From: an uncultured Akkermansia sp.
GTDB taxonomy: Bacteria > Verrucomicrobiota > Verrucomicrobiia > Verrucomicrobiales > Akkermansiaceae
DNA length: 64,000 bases
Assembly (NCBI GenBank): GCA_944390825.1
Contig: CALXRG010000008.1
Span: 32,191-96,190 of the forward strand
Reading direction: 5' to 3'
How positions within the stretch are numbered: the stretch's first letter is position 1; every line of letters starts with the position of its first letter. Below the pieces are notes generated by a model, which did no database searches, was not told where the DNA came from, and saw nothing but the letters and a program-made list of their open reading frames with translations. A program made the position numbers and the translations under genes. Shown piece by piece: positions 15,696 through 25,395 of the stretch.

Positions 15696-17951
15696 TTACG
15701 TACCAGGGACGGGAGTTTGGACGACGGGAACCGGCGGTGTTTTCTGCTCGTCGGGGGTAGCCGGGCGCAGTTCGAGGAATCCTGTGTCGGCATCCACCTT
15801 GACAGGTACGGCTGCCAGCGAGTGCCCCGGCAGCAGTCGCCGCCCGTCGGTGCTGCTCCAGCAGTTGGCGTGTCTCTCATAAAACCAGCGGCTTTCCTGT
15901 GGCAGCAGGGCTCCGGAGACAAAACCTTTCATTTGCAGTTCGGGTATTTCTACGGCAAGCCCCTGGGGCCAGGCTGCGGTGATGAGGGCTTGCCAGACGA
16001 TCGGGTGCTTCGCATGGCATTGCTGTTCCATCAGCTGAAGGAGCTTGATGCGCTCCGCTTCCTGCTCGGCGGCGGCGGAAGTGCGTTCGGTTTCGGAGAT
16101 ATGCTCCGCGATGTCTGCCAGTTTGCTGCCTGTGGGAAGTCCGGGTTTGGTGCCGCTTTGCCCCGTCAGACGCGAAAATCCCCGGTGAATAATCAAATCA
16201 GCGTAGCGCCGGATCGGACTGGTAAAGTGGCAATAATCACCTTTGGCCAGGCCATAGTGGCCGAGTGCTTTCGGAGAATACCGGGCACGCATCATCGCTC
16301 TCAGGAGAGACGTCTTGATGAGCAACTCGTCCGGGTGCCCCTGAAATTGCTGCATCACCCGCTTGAGTTCCTCGCGTGTTTGCAGCGTGCCGGCGGAAAT
16401 GCCGTAGGAACGCGCAATCATGGCAAACTCGTGCAGTTTCCCGGGATCCGGTTCTTCGTGTACGCGGTAGAGGGCCGGTATCATTTTGGATTTCAGCGCA
16501 CGGGCCACTTGTTCATTGGCGGCGAGCATGCATTCTTCTATCAGTTCATGGGAGGCGTCACTCCGCGAGCTCTCTACACCAGTCGGCACCCCGTGGTCAT
16601 CCAGGAGCACCCGCACTTCCGGCATATCGAGATTGAGCGCTCCGTTTTCAAAGCGCTGTGTGCGCAGCTGTTGGGCCAGCCGATGCGCTTCACGTATCAT
16701 GGCATCCACTTCTGCATCACCACTGCTGCCGTTTCCCCCGATTACGCCTATGACCTGCCTGTAGGTGAGACGGCGGCGGGAGCGGATCACTGCGTCCCGG
16801 AAGCTGGCTCCGATCATTTTTCCCCGGCTGTTGATGCGCATCAGGCAGAGCCGGGTCAGGCGATCTTCGCCCTCGCGGAGGGAGCAAAGATCATCGCAAA
16901 GCCTGGGTGGCAGCATCGGGAGAACCCGATCAGGCAAGTATGTGGAGTTGCCGCGCAGCTGCGCTTCCCGATCCAGGGCACTGCCCGGCCTGACGTAATA
17001 GCTCACATCTGCGATGTGTACAGCAAGCTCCCAGCCATCTCCGCGGGAGCTCACAGAAATGGCATCGTCGTAGTCGCGGGCTGTCTCCGGGTCAATCGTA
17101 AAAACACACCTGTCCCGCCAGTCATCGCGCCGTTCGTATTCGGTGGCCGGTATCACGTCCGGCAAGTTCCGGGCTTCTTCCAGCACGGCAGGAGGAAACT
17201 CCGTGCGCAATCCGTGCCGTTGAATCACGGCCCGCATATCAACGCCTTCATCATCCGGCCATCCCAACACCTCGGCGACGCGCCCCGTTGCCATCATTTT
17301 ACCCAACGGGTAGCTCAGCGGTTCCACGCTGATACGCATGCCGACCTGCAGGCCAGGGGGCGGAGCTTCCTCCAGACGTACCCAGTCCGGCGTGCTGCAG
17401 CCATCCCCTTTCAGGAGACCATACCGGCCACCGGAACGGTATGTGCCCACCCAGGCACCTTGTCTTCGGCGGACAATTTCTTCGACCCGGGCTTCCGGGC
17501 GCAGGTCTCCCGCCTGGGGGCGCATTCCTTTGTGGCGCCGGCGGTAGGCCGGTGGTGCGCCATGCCTGACGGAGACCCGCACGGTGTCTCCGTCCATGGC
17601 CCCCATGGAGCGCAGCCTTGGGATGGGAATCTCGATGCGGCCGCCGTCCGGCGCCAGTGCCTGCAACGCGAGCCGTCCCTCCTCATCCGGTATAAAAAGC
17701 TGTTTGCCGCCGGGAAGCGTCCGCACCCGCCCTCTGATGAGGGCAGGTGCCAGCTCCCGGAGCTTAAAGCGAGCCTGCCTCAGGCGTACAAGCTTTCCCT
17801 CGGCCTCCCACGTCCTGAGCAATGACCGGAGTTGCACACGGTCGCGGGCATCCAACCCCATGCCCCGGGCCATTCCTGACGCATCCTGCGGCTGATAGTC
17901 AGGCGATTGCAGGAAGCGCAGCAGCTCCTCTCCGAGGTCTGGGTGAGCCAT
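15696..17951 (-). CDS. rnr: Ribonuclease R (RNase II/RNB family)
   Basis: A processive 3'-5' exoribonuclease of 751 residues. The N-terminal 60 residues look like a winged-helix domain, followed by cold-shock/OB domains. The RNB catalytic core starts near residue 285 with FTIDPETARDYDDAIS, whose aspartates bind the metal, then HIADVSYYVRPGS, YLPDRVLPMLPPRL, IEECMLAANEQVA, YRVHEEPD and HFTSPIRRYADLIIHR. A C-terminal S1 region follows (GLAVEIPELQMKGFVSG). Length fits RNase R better than RNase II. ATG 17951 lies 8 bases after the upstream lipoprotein gene, so the two are likely one transcript. The C-terminal tail is Pro/Thr-rich rather than the Lys-rich tail of Escherichia coli RNase R. Confidence 0.95.
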   Translation of the reverse strand: MAHPDLGEELLRFLQSPDYQPQDASGMARGMGLDARDRVQLRSLLRTWEAEGKLVRLRQARFKLRELAPALIRGRVRTLPGGKQLFIPDEEGRLALQALAPDGGRIEIPIPRLRSMGAMDGDTVRVSVRHGAPPAYRRRHKGMRPQAGDLRPEARVEEIVRRRQGAWVGTYRSGGRYGLLKGDGCSTPDWVRLEEAPPPGLQVGMRISVEPLSYPLGKMMATGRVAEVLGWPDDEGVDMRAVIQRHGLRTEFPPAVLEEARNLPDVIPATEYERRDDWRDRCVFTIDPETARDYDDAISVSSRGDGWELAVHIADVSYYVRPGSALDREAQLRGNSTYLPDRVLPMLPPRLCDDLCSLREGEDRLTRLCLMRINSRGKMIGASFRDAVIRSRRRLTYRQVIGVIGGNGSSGDAEVDAMIREAHRLAQQLRTQRFENGALNLDMPEVRVLLDDHGVPTGVESSRSDASHELIEECMLAANEQVARALKSKMIPALYRVHEEPDPGKLHEFAMIARSYGISAGTLQTREELKRVMQQFQGHPDELLIKTSLLRAMMRARYSPKALGHYGLAKGDYCHFTSPIRRYADLIIHRGFSRLTGQSGTKPGLPTGSKLADIAEHISETERTSAAAEQEAERIKLLQLMEQQCHAKHPIVWQALITAAWPQGLAVEIPELQMKGFVSGALLPQESRWFYERHANCWSSTDGRRLLPGHSLAAVPVKVDADTGFLELRPATPDEQKTPPVPVVQTPVPGT

Positions 17952-17959
17952 CGCCGTAA

Positions 17960-18727
17960 TTACAGTCCGATGTGCGCCTTGGTTGCATCAATGAATGACC
18001 TCTCCTCGAGAGCCTGCTTGAGCGTACGATTGCCCAAGCGGTCGTTGGCGCAGTTCCGGAAAAGAAAGGCCAGTTTACGTGCCCAGGCGTGCATATTGGC
18101 ATCGACGTTGCCCCCTTTCTTGTAGGCGTCGGCTTTGTACAGCTTGGTTTTCTCCCTATTCCTGTCTTTCATGGCAAACAGCAGCTCACCCGTTTGTGCG
18201 TCGCGCACCGTGGCTTCGATACAGATATCGCCTTCAGTGAGTGTATCCACGATAGACCCTGTGCCCGGTACCGGCGAGAAGAAGCTGCCCACTGTCCCCA
18301 GAATGCGCATCGCGGGATTCTGGGGACGAAGACGAACCACGGCGATATCGACCCGGATGGTAGCATTCCGGGGATCGTTTGTGAGACGCCAGTTTGCTTT
18401 GTTAGCTGCGTTGCCTTCTTTGAGCATTTCCTGCATTTCTTCCACAAACAAACCGTGCATCTGCGAGATGATCAGCTTGCTGAGTTCGGGCTCATCTTTC
18501 TCTACGAGGGAGACATCCAGCGGCGCGATGTAAATGGTACCCCTCTTGATTTTCTTTTGGCTTTTGTGGTCAATCGGCGTGACCCAGTAGCCATCCAGCG
18601 CTACCTTGTACGACTTCTGCAGTTCCACGTCGTAGAGACCACTTTCCGATTTCATGGAGTGGCTACAGGAGCATAACAGAAGTAGACAGAATGTAAGCTG
18701 AGCGAATCTCGAAAGCAGGGGTCTCAT
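17960..18727 (-). CDS. DUF3313-like outer-membrane lipoprotein
   Basis: A 255-residue predicted lipoprotein. The signal peptide (LTFCLLLLCSCSHS) ends with a lipobox-like LLCSC. The mature part has DGYWVTPIDHKSQKKIKRGT, TIYIAPLDVSL, a long helix, TIRVDIAVVRLRPQNPA and ICIEATVRDAQTGELLFAMKDR, a layout like DUF3313/lipoprotein-GNA1162-type families that pair an assembly-platform-like strand region with a turnover helix. That family name is a tentative reading. It is the first gene of a two-gene unit with rnr and has a promoter that ends 9 bases before its ATG. Function unknown. Confidence 0.78.
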   Translation of the reverse strand: MRPLLSRFAQLTFCLLLLCSCSHSMKSESGLYDVELQKSYKVALDGYWVTPIDHKSQKKIKRGTIYIAPLDVSLVEKDEPELSKLIISQMHGLFVEEMQEMLKEGNAANKANWRLTNDPRNATIRVDIAVVRLRPQNPAMRILGTVGSFFSPVPGTGSIVDTLTEGDICIEATVRDAQTGELLFAMKDRNREKTKLYKADAYKKGGNVDANMHAWARKLAFLFRNCANDRLGNRTLKQALEERSFIDATKAHIGL

Positions 18728-18736
18728 ACGTGGCGG

Positions 18737-18765
18737 ATTATGCCAGATGGCAGAAGATCATTCAA
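18737..18765 (-). promoter_or_regulatory. Promoter of the lipoprotein-rnr unit
   Basis: Minus-strand TTGAAT (18760-18765), 17 bases, CATAAT (18737-18742), then 9 bases to the ATG at 18727. No Shine-Dalgarno is present in the 9 bases. Confidence 0.65.
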
Positions 18766-18865
18766 GCTTAAACTGAAAGTGTTGCTGTGCGCCGGAATGC
18801 CGGGCAGGAAATGGGTGCGCTCCGGTCTCCGACTGTGGTCAGGTTACTGCGGTCAGGATTTGAGC

Positions 18866-18894
18866 TTGCAAGGGGTCGGGGAGGTGTGTATCAT
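18866..18894 (+). promoter_or_regulatory. Promoter of the M20 peptidase gene
   Basis: TTGCAA (18866-18871), 17 bases, TATCAT (18889-18894), then 6 bases to ATG 18901. An upstream ATG at 18893 overlaps the -10 box and is unlikely to be translated from this promoter. Confidence 0.6.
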
Positions 18895-18900
18895 GGCTGC

Positions 18901-20241
18901 ATGAGCCATCTAGATGATTTGTTTGCCTTTTTGAGTATCCCGAGTGTGTCAGCCCTGCCGGAACACGCCGCGGACGTGGAGCGCTGTGCGGATTTCCTTG
19001 TTGCCAAGCTGTCCAGTCTTGGTTTCGCGGCGAAAAAACACCTCACGGATATCCATCCCATTGTCGTTGCTCACAGTCCGAAAGTGGAAGGTAAGCCGAC
19101 GGTCCTCATCTACGGACACTACGACGTCATGCCGGTCGACCCGCTGGCTGAGTGGATCAGTGACCCGTTCACCCCGACCGTTCGCGATGGCCGTGTTTAT
19201 GCCCGGGGCGCATCCGATGACAAAGGCGAGATCATGGCTCTCATCCACGGAGTCGAGCGGGTCCTGCGCGAAGACGGAGCTCTGCCGCTCAACGTCACCT
19301 TCCTGCTGGAGGGTGAGGAAGAGCGCGGCAGCGAGAGCCTTTTCCGCTTCGTCCAGAGCCCGGAAGTGCAGCAGGAGCTCGCCTGTGACGTGATGGTCGT
19401 CAGTGACACCGGTATGGCGGCTCCGGATGTACCCTCTTTCTCATATGGCCTCAAGGGCCTTTGCTGCTTTGAGCTGGAAGTCAGCGCACCCGCGATGGAC
19501 CTGCACTCCGGCATTTTCGGCGGTGCCGTTGCGAACCCCATCACTACGCTCTGCGAGATGATCGCCACCACGCATGATGAGAACAACCACATCACCGTGG
19601 AGGGCTTCTACGACGGCGTCAGTGAGATCGCGGACTGGGAGCGCGAGAGCTGGAAACGCGTCCCCGGCATGAGCGACACCGAGCTCGCCCAACTCACCGG
19701 CGTCCCCCAGCTGCGCACCGAGACTGGCTTCAGCGGTGCGGAGTGCGTCTATGCCCGCCCCACCTTTGAGCTGAACGGCATTTCTGGCGGCTACGAAGGA
19801 ACCGGCTCCAAGACAGTCATCCCCACCAAGGCCTTTGCCAAAATGAGCTGCCGGCTTGTGCCCGGCCAGGATCCTGCCCGTATCCAGGATCTTTGTGAGG
19901 CCCACTTCCGCAAAGTCTGTCCGCCCTCAGTGCGCATGAAATTCACTCGCGGCCACATCGGTGCAGCCTACCTCAGCGACCCCCACTCTCCGTATGGCAA
20001 GGCTGCGCAGCAGGCGTTGGAGAGCACCTTTGGCAACCCGCCGGTCCTTGTCCGCGAGGGCGGTTCCATACCGATTGTTGCTGAGATTTCACAGCGCCTT
20101 GGCAAGGACGCGCTTTTCCTCGGGCTTGACCTCCCGGATGCCCGCATTCATTCCCCCAACGAAAACATGCGCCTGGATATCTTTGAAAAAGGTATCACGA
20201 TGACTGCCACCATGTTGCGTCTGATGGCCCGCGCTTGTTGA
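18901..20241 (+). CDS. M20 family metallopeptidase (dipeptidase type)
   Basis: A cytoplasmic di-zinc peptidase of 446 residues. FLSIPSVSALPEHAADVERC opens the family pattern. Metal and catalytic landmarks follow in order: YGHYDVMPVDP, ARGASDDKGE, LLEGEEERGSESL with the catalytic Glu-Glu pair, VVSDTGM, the dimerisation domain with PAMDLHSGIFGGAVANP, and near the C-terminus EGGSIPIVAE and LDLPDARIHSPNENM. This matches the M20A/C dipeptidase group related to CNDP-type enzymes, which release amino acids from dipeptides. The promoter position supports ATG 18901 over earlier in-frame codons, where residues would be unlike the family. No signal peptide. Confidence 0.93.
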   Translation: MSHLDDLFAFLSIPSVSALPEHAADVERCADFLVAKLSSLGFAAKKHLTDIHPIVVAHSPKVEGKPTVLIYGHYDVMPVDPLAEWISDPFTPTVRDGRVYARGASDDKGEIMALIHGVERVLREDGALPLNVTFLLEGEEERGSESLFRFVQSPEVQQELACDVMVVSDTGMAAPDVPSFSYGLKGLCCFELEVSAPAMDLHSGIFGGAVANPITTLCEMIATTHDENNHITVEGFYDGVSEIADWERESWKRVPGMSDTELAQLTGVPQLRTETGFSGAECVYARPTFELNGISGGYEGTGSKTVIPTKAFAKMSCRLVPGQDPARIQDLCEAHFRKVCPPSVRMKFTRGHIGAAYLSDPHSPYGKAAQQALESTFGNPPVLVREGGSIPIVAEISQRLGKDALFLGLDLPDARIHSPNENMRLDIFEKGITMTATMLRLMARAC

Positions 20242-20323
20242 AAACGCGCTGCTTGAGCTGTTTTCTGTTCAGCAACGCACAAGGCTGCCGTCTCTGTCCC
20301 CTGCTTTCCCGCCACTCCTCCCC

Positions 20324-21220
20324 ATGAATGCCGTTGAAATCCACGACATCCACAAAAGCTTCCCCGGCAGCTGGGGCAGGGGGGGAGTATACGCCGTCAA
20401 AGGCGTCAGCCTTACCATCCCCCGAGGTGGCGTATATGGCCTCATCGGTCCGAACGGCTCCGGCAAAAGCACGATCATGAAAGCTCTGGTCGGCTTGCTC
20501 ACGCCGGATGCCGGTACGTGCCGTGTTTTTGGTCAGCCTGCTACTGCTTCTGTCAACCGCCGCGACATCGGATTTCTGCCGGAGAATCCCTATTTCTACA
20601 AATTTCTCACCGGTGAGGAAACCGTGCGATTCTACGGCCGGCTCTGCGGCCTCAGCGGGGCGACTCTTCGCGAGCGCTCAGCTGAAATGCTGGAGCTTGC
20701 AGGGCTTACTTCCGCTGCGCACCGGCGTCTGGCGGGGTACTCCAAGGGCATGCTGCAACGGGTTGGCCTTGCGCAGGCTCTTATCCAGCGCCCCCGTCTT
20801 CTCGTGCTGGACGAGCCGACAGCTGGTGTTGACCCCATCGGCTCGCGTGCTATCCGAGACATCATCCTCTCGCTCAAGGAGCTGGGTATGACCGTTTTTC
20901 TTTGCTCTCACCTGCTTGAGCAAGTACAGGAAATTTGCGACCGGGTGGGCATCCTTTACCAGGGCTGCCTCATTGCCGAGGGGAGTATGGACGAGCTCAC
21001 ACGTGATGACCGCCGGACAGAAGTTACTCTGAGCGGCGCTACCCCTGAGCTGCTCGACCGCCTTCGGCGTCTTGCCGGCCCTGCCTGGCTGGGGGCGGCT
21101 CCCGCGCGCAATTCTCTGGAAACCGTTTTTTTGCGTGGTATTCGTGCTAAGCTTGAGTCCGGAGGGACGGAGCCGCGGGGGGTGCATCCCGCATCACCGC
21201 GGCAGGGCCCCCGTGGCTAG
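20324..21220 (+). CDS. ABC transporter ATP-binding protein (export type)
   Basis: A 298-residue single nucleotide-binding domain. Visible are YGLIGPNGSGKSTIMKALV (Walker A), DIGFLPENPYFYKFLTGEE, the signature YSKGMLQRVGLAQALI (SKGM in place of SGGQ), RLLVLDEPTAGVDP (Walker B) and LCSHLLEQVQEICDRV (H-loop). The short spacing and SKGM signature suit CcmA/GldA-like exporters, whose permease is usually adjacent. None is visible here: the next gene downstream is a decayed protease. The last 30 residues are Gly/Pro/Arg-rich and unlike the family. Partner and substrate are unknown. Confidence 0.9.
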   Translation: MNAVEIHDIHKSFPGSWGRGGVYAVKGVSLTIPRGGVYGLIGPNGSGKSTIMKALVGLLTPDAGTCRVFGQPATASVNRRDIGFLPENPYFYKFLTGEETVRFYGRLCGLSGATLRERSAEMLELAGLTSAAHRRLAGYSKGMLQRVGLAQALIQRPRLLVLDEPTAGVDPIGSRAIRDIILSLKELGMTVFLCSHLLEQVQEICDRVGILYQGCLIAEGSMDELTRDDRRTEVTLSGATPELLDRLRRLAGPAWLGAAPARNSLETVFLRGIRAKLESGGTEPRGVHPASPRQGPRG

Positions 21221-21384
21221 TCAGAGAAAAGCAGGTGTTACCGATGCGGCAGGATACCCCGCCCCGGTTTTTCGCTGGATGAGCCCTCCCGGGATCTGTT
21301 AAACCTGCTCAAAGCCTGCACCTCCACAGCATATAAGAACAAGAGCATGCCATCACCAGTAAAAGCCTCCATCAATCAACCAGT

Positions 21385-22625
21385 ATGCAAACGATAACGA
21401 AATCATGCCTGTGGATACTTGCTGCCGGCACCTGTTCCTGTGCTGCCGTTCCGGGGCCCTAGCCAGCCCACCTTTCTGAGCGGGCCAAAGAACTTCTGGC
21501 AGACCGGGTGGAACTGAATGCCATCCCCGGAGCCGGCAGATACAAACTGAACGTGATCTACTTCATAGGAAATGACCGGGAGCCGATTCCCTGGTATCGG
21601 CGCCGTTTAAGCGAATTGCTGCTGTATTTGCAGCAGTTTTACGGCAAGGAAATGGCCCGGAACGGTTTTGGGTTCCGCTCGGTGGCCCTGCCGATGGATT
21701 CCAACGGGGAGGTGGACATCACCCTGGTGCGGGGCAAGCGCCCGGCCTGTGAATACACCAACTCAGAGCAAGCGGCAATCGCCTGTCTCGAGGAACTTGA
21801 TGCGTACTATCAGGAGCACCCGGAGCAAAGGCGCAGCGGGCATCGCCTCATCATCATGCCGACACAGAACAATGCCGAGTTCAACGACAGCAATCCCGGA
21901 GGAGTTCCGGTTTTCGGCATGGGGCACGATTGCTTTACCCTGGATTATGCGGACTTTGATTTGCAGCATCTTGGGGCGCAGACCGATCGCGGCTTGCTGC
22001 TTACCAAGATGTTTGGCGGATTTGCCCATGAATTGGGGCATTGCATGGCTTTGCCCCACAACAACGGACCCGTCAGCGAACTCAAAAAACTGGGCACGCC
22101 CCTGATGGGAAGCGGGAATTACACCTTCGGCATGAAGCCGACATACCTGACCAAGGCTTCCTGTGCAGTCATGGACGTATGTGAGCTGGTGCCATCGCAG
22201 GAGGGGGTGGAGGAGTATTATCAGGCCCCGGAGGAAACGGTGAAGGTGTGGATGTAAGTCTCTCCTGCGCAGAAAAGCGCCTGCAGGTATGCGTGCGTCC
22301 CACGGGAGCAGGAGCCCGGCTGGTGAAGTCGGTCAACATCTACATCTAGGATCCGCCCTATGAACTGAATCGGGATTATGATGCCGTGGCTTTTTGCGCT
22401 CAACGGGCGGAGCAGGCGGGGGATCAGCAAGGCCCGGGCTTCACCTGTTCGGTACCTCTGGAAGAATTGGCCGGGTTGACCAGCGACGAGCGTCAGATAA
22501 GCGTGCTGCTCATCTTACCCAACGGATACCGCTACCGGTGGAACGCACAGCTGCGCATTCCCGAAATCCGCGAGGGGGAGAGCGTCCCCCTGTATGGGGC
22601 ACAATTCATAGAAGACGACAGGTGA
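21385..22625 (+). pseudogene. Decayed secreted metzincin-like metalloprotease
   Basis: The reading frame from ATG 21385 gives a signal peptide (KSCLWILAAGTCSCAA) and is cut by TAG at 21460-21462 (codon 26). The same frame continues uninterrupted for 264 codons to TAA 22255, including the zinc motif HELGHCMALPH at about 22027-22059 and a Met-turn-like TPLMGSG. Just before that TAA a one-base frame change is needed to continue with VSLSCAEKRLQV in another frame. That frame meets a second TAG at 22347-22349 and runs on as PPYELNRDYDAVAFC to TGA 22623. A repaired product would be about 413 residues: signal peptide, metalloprotease domain and a C-terminal beta-rich domain. HExxHxxxxxH is metzincin-like, with Ala where Gly is usual. 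Three lesions argue for decay rather than recoding or one sequencing error. Substrate unknown. Confidence 0.82.
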
Positions 22626-22735
22626 GCTCCGTGCCACGCAGGCGCACGCAGCACCCCGCCGGGAAGGCTCAGCAACCCACCCCGCACAGCGCAGGCGGCG
22701 CATCATTCTTTTTTGGGAACAGACTCAAATTTTAG

Positions 22736-22764
22736 TTGACTGAAACGCCGACCGGGATTAAACT
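22736..22764 (+). promoter_or_regulatory. gapA promoter
   Basis: TTGACT (22736-22741), 17 bases, TAAACT (22759-22764). The predicted 5' leader is about 57 bases, unlike the very short leaders of many neighbouring genes. Confidence 0.6.
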
Positions 22765-22828
22765 CAACTTGCCTGCTTGGCCGGGTGGCTTGGCAGCAAT
22801 TCCACATTTAATACACATCCTGATTACT

Positions 22829-23836
<1,008 letters not shown>

Positions 23837-23868
23837 GTCACTCTTCAGCTTTAGCTGCATGACTTTGT

Positions 23869-23902
23869 GTGGAGAGGCACCTGCGTGCCTCTCCACTTTT
23901 TT
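23869..23902 (+). terminator. gapA rho-independent terminator
   Basis: GTGGAGAGGCAC (23869-23880) pairs perfectly with GTGCCTCTCCAC (23885-23896) around a CTGC tetraloop and is followed by six T residues. It is the strongest terminator in the window. Confidence 0.95.
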
Positions 23903-24234
23903 GTCTTGGAACGGCCTCCTCCCTGCGGTATGGGCCTTGCCCGGCAGTACACGTTCTGTTCTAATGAGCCGTTCGCTCCCGCTTGCTGCCTTTCTGCGTT
24001 ACTCCGCGGTCAGCCATGTTTCCCCCGGTCAGCCATGTTTCATTGCAAATCACACCAATAACGCGACCGGAGGACTTCCGGATGCTGTTCTCCCGCCGGA
24101 GCCGGAAGGGAAGAGAATCGCATCCCCCGGTACAGCACCCTCCGGGTGACGGCGGTGCGCCGAGCCCCGGCTGACAGAAACACTCAGTCGCTGGAACCAC
24201 CATGCCCGTTCCTCCGAAAAAACCGCTTTCTCCC
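23903..24234. other. Gap between gapA and rnz
   Basis: No gene is supported. The stretch contains a 19-bp tandem repeat and a short CCGGA/TCCGG hairpin near 24069-24084; the rnz promoter lies at its right edge. Confidence 0.5.
24007..24044. repeat. Tandem repeat, 19 bp x2
   Basis: Copies at 24007-24025 and 24026-24044 agree over their first 16 bases (CGGTCAGCCATGTTTC) and differ in two of the last three. Confidence 0.85.
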
Positions 24235-24263
24235 TTGACAAATGCCTCATCGTTTGAGACACT
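24235..24263 (+). promoter_or_regulatory. rnz promoter, weak -10
   Basis: Perfect TTGACA (24235-24240), 17 bases, GACACT (24258-24263), then 6 bases to GTG 24270. Confidence 0.45.
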
Positions 24264-24269
24264 CCCTGC

Positions 24270-25184
24270 GTGCTAGATGTCTGCCTGCTTGGAACCGGCG
24301 GTACACAACCGCTGATGAATCGCTGGCTCACCTCGTTGATGGTGCGCTACAAGGGTCATGCCGTGCTGATTGACTGCGGTGAGGGAACACAAATCGCCGC
24401 GCAGCGCGCTGGCATTAGCCTGAAGCCTATCGATAAAATCCTGCTCACGCACCTGCATGCGGACCACGTCAGTGGTTTGCCCGGATTGCTGCTGACGATG
24501 GGCAACATGGGTCGCACAGAGAGTGTTTCTGTTATAGGCCCGGTGGGAACGGAGAGACTGATGGCTGCGGTGAGAGTGATCGCACCCAATTTGCCGTTTG
24601 AGATCAGAGTGAGTGAGCTTGAAACGGAGCAGGAGCTCATGTATTTTCTGGAGTGCGATATAGAGGCGTTTTCCGTCTTGCATGGTGTCCCTTGCTATGG
24701 ATACAGCATCAGCCTGCCGCGCGCCGGCAAATTCGACCCGGAAAAAGCCCGGACTCTCGGAATCCCGCTGCCGTGCTGGTCGCTTTTGCAGCGCGGCGAG
24801 AGCGTGGAGTATGAGGGGCATTCCTATACCCCGGAGATGGTGATGGGGCCGCCCAGGCGCGGACTCAAGCTGACATATTGTACGGATTCCCGGCCGACCC
24901 CCGGCATAGTGGCCGCGGCACGGGACGCGGATTTGTTTATTTGTGAGGGGATGTACGGGGATACAGAGTCCCTTCCCAAGGCGGAAGAAAATCGGCACAT
25001 GCTGTTCACGGAGGCGGCACAGATAGCGGCAGACGCAGGCGGCGTCCGCGAATTGTGGCTGACGCATTACAGCCCGTCGTTGCCCAATCCCAAAGCCTTC
25101 CTTCCGGCAGCTCGCGCGATTTTCCCCAATACGCATACGGTGCGCGATGGCCGTTGCTGCGAGCTTAAGTTCGTCGAGGAATAA
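24270..25184 (+). CDS. rnz: Ribonuclease Z (tRNA 3' endonuclease)
   Basis: RNase Z matures tRNA 3' ends; tRNA-Arg in this window lacks an encoded CCA and would be a typical substrate. The 304-residue protein has LLGTGGTQPL at the N-terminus, HAVLIDCGEGTQIAAQRAG, the metallo-beta-lactamase metal motif LTHLHADHVSGLPGLL, GPPRRGLKLTYCTDSRPT, LFICEGMYGD and a late histidine in LWLTHYSPSL. Length is normal for the short bacterial form. The start is GTG 24270: a TGA lies in frame at 24255 and no ATG precedes the first motif. The promoter -10 ends 6 bases before this GTG. Confidence 0.93.
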   Translation: MLDVCLLGTGGTQPLMNRWLTSLMVRYKGHAVLIDCGEGTQIAAQRAGISLKPIDKILLTHLHADHVSGLPGLLLTMGNMGRTESVSVIGPVGTERLMAAVRVIAPNLPFEIRVSELETEQELMYFLECDIEAFSVLHGVPCYGYSISLPRAGKFDPEKARTLGIPLPCWSLLQRGESVEYEGHSYTPEMVMGPPRRGLKLTYCTDSRPTPGIVAAARDADLFICEGMYGDTESLPKAEENRHMLFTEAAQIAADAGGVRELWLTHYSPSLPNPKAFLPAARAIFPNTHTVRDGRCCELKFVEE

Positions 25185-25302
25185 TCACCAGCGCCCGGGG
25201 AGAGCAGGGGGCCGTAGCAAGGATCCCAGTCGGGAGGAAGTCCCCCCGCCGAGAGAGGGGAGCCCCGGTGTGTTTCAGTTGCCCGTTTGCCTGTTTTTTG
25301 AC

Positions 25303-25331
25303 TTGCTGCCGACGCGGTGTTGGGGTATCAT
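25303..25331 (+). promoter_or_regulatory. Promoter of the first transglutaminase-like gene
   Basis: TTGCTG (25303-25308), 17 bases, TATCAT (25326-25331). ATGs at 25337 and 25340 lie 5 and 8 bases beyond it, but in a different frame from the main reading frame. The layout is the same as in front of the paralogue at 26745. Confidence 0.5.
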
Positions 25332-25395
25332 GCGACATGATGATCGGGAAGTGTTTGACGTGGTTGGTTTGGCTCTGGCCGTGTGGGTGCCCTGA

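Noticed and set aside
15539..15760. Small plus-strand gene after rarA
   Set aside because: It overlaps the 3' end of rnr on the other strand and lacks any start signal or conserved feature.
18893..18904. A tiny upstream ORF (ATG GCT GCA TGA) overlapping the M20 peptidase start
   Set aside because: Its ATG lies within the TATCAT -10 box, so it would not be on the predicted transcript.
21460..22349. TAG read as an amino acid (pyrrolysine or suppression)
   Set aside because: The same gene also has a frameshift, TAG ends several intact genes normally here, and no suppressor tRNA is seen in the window.
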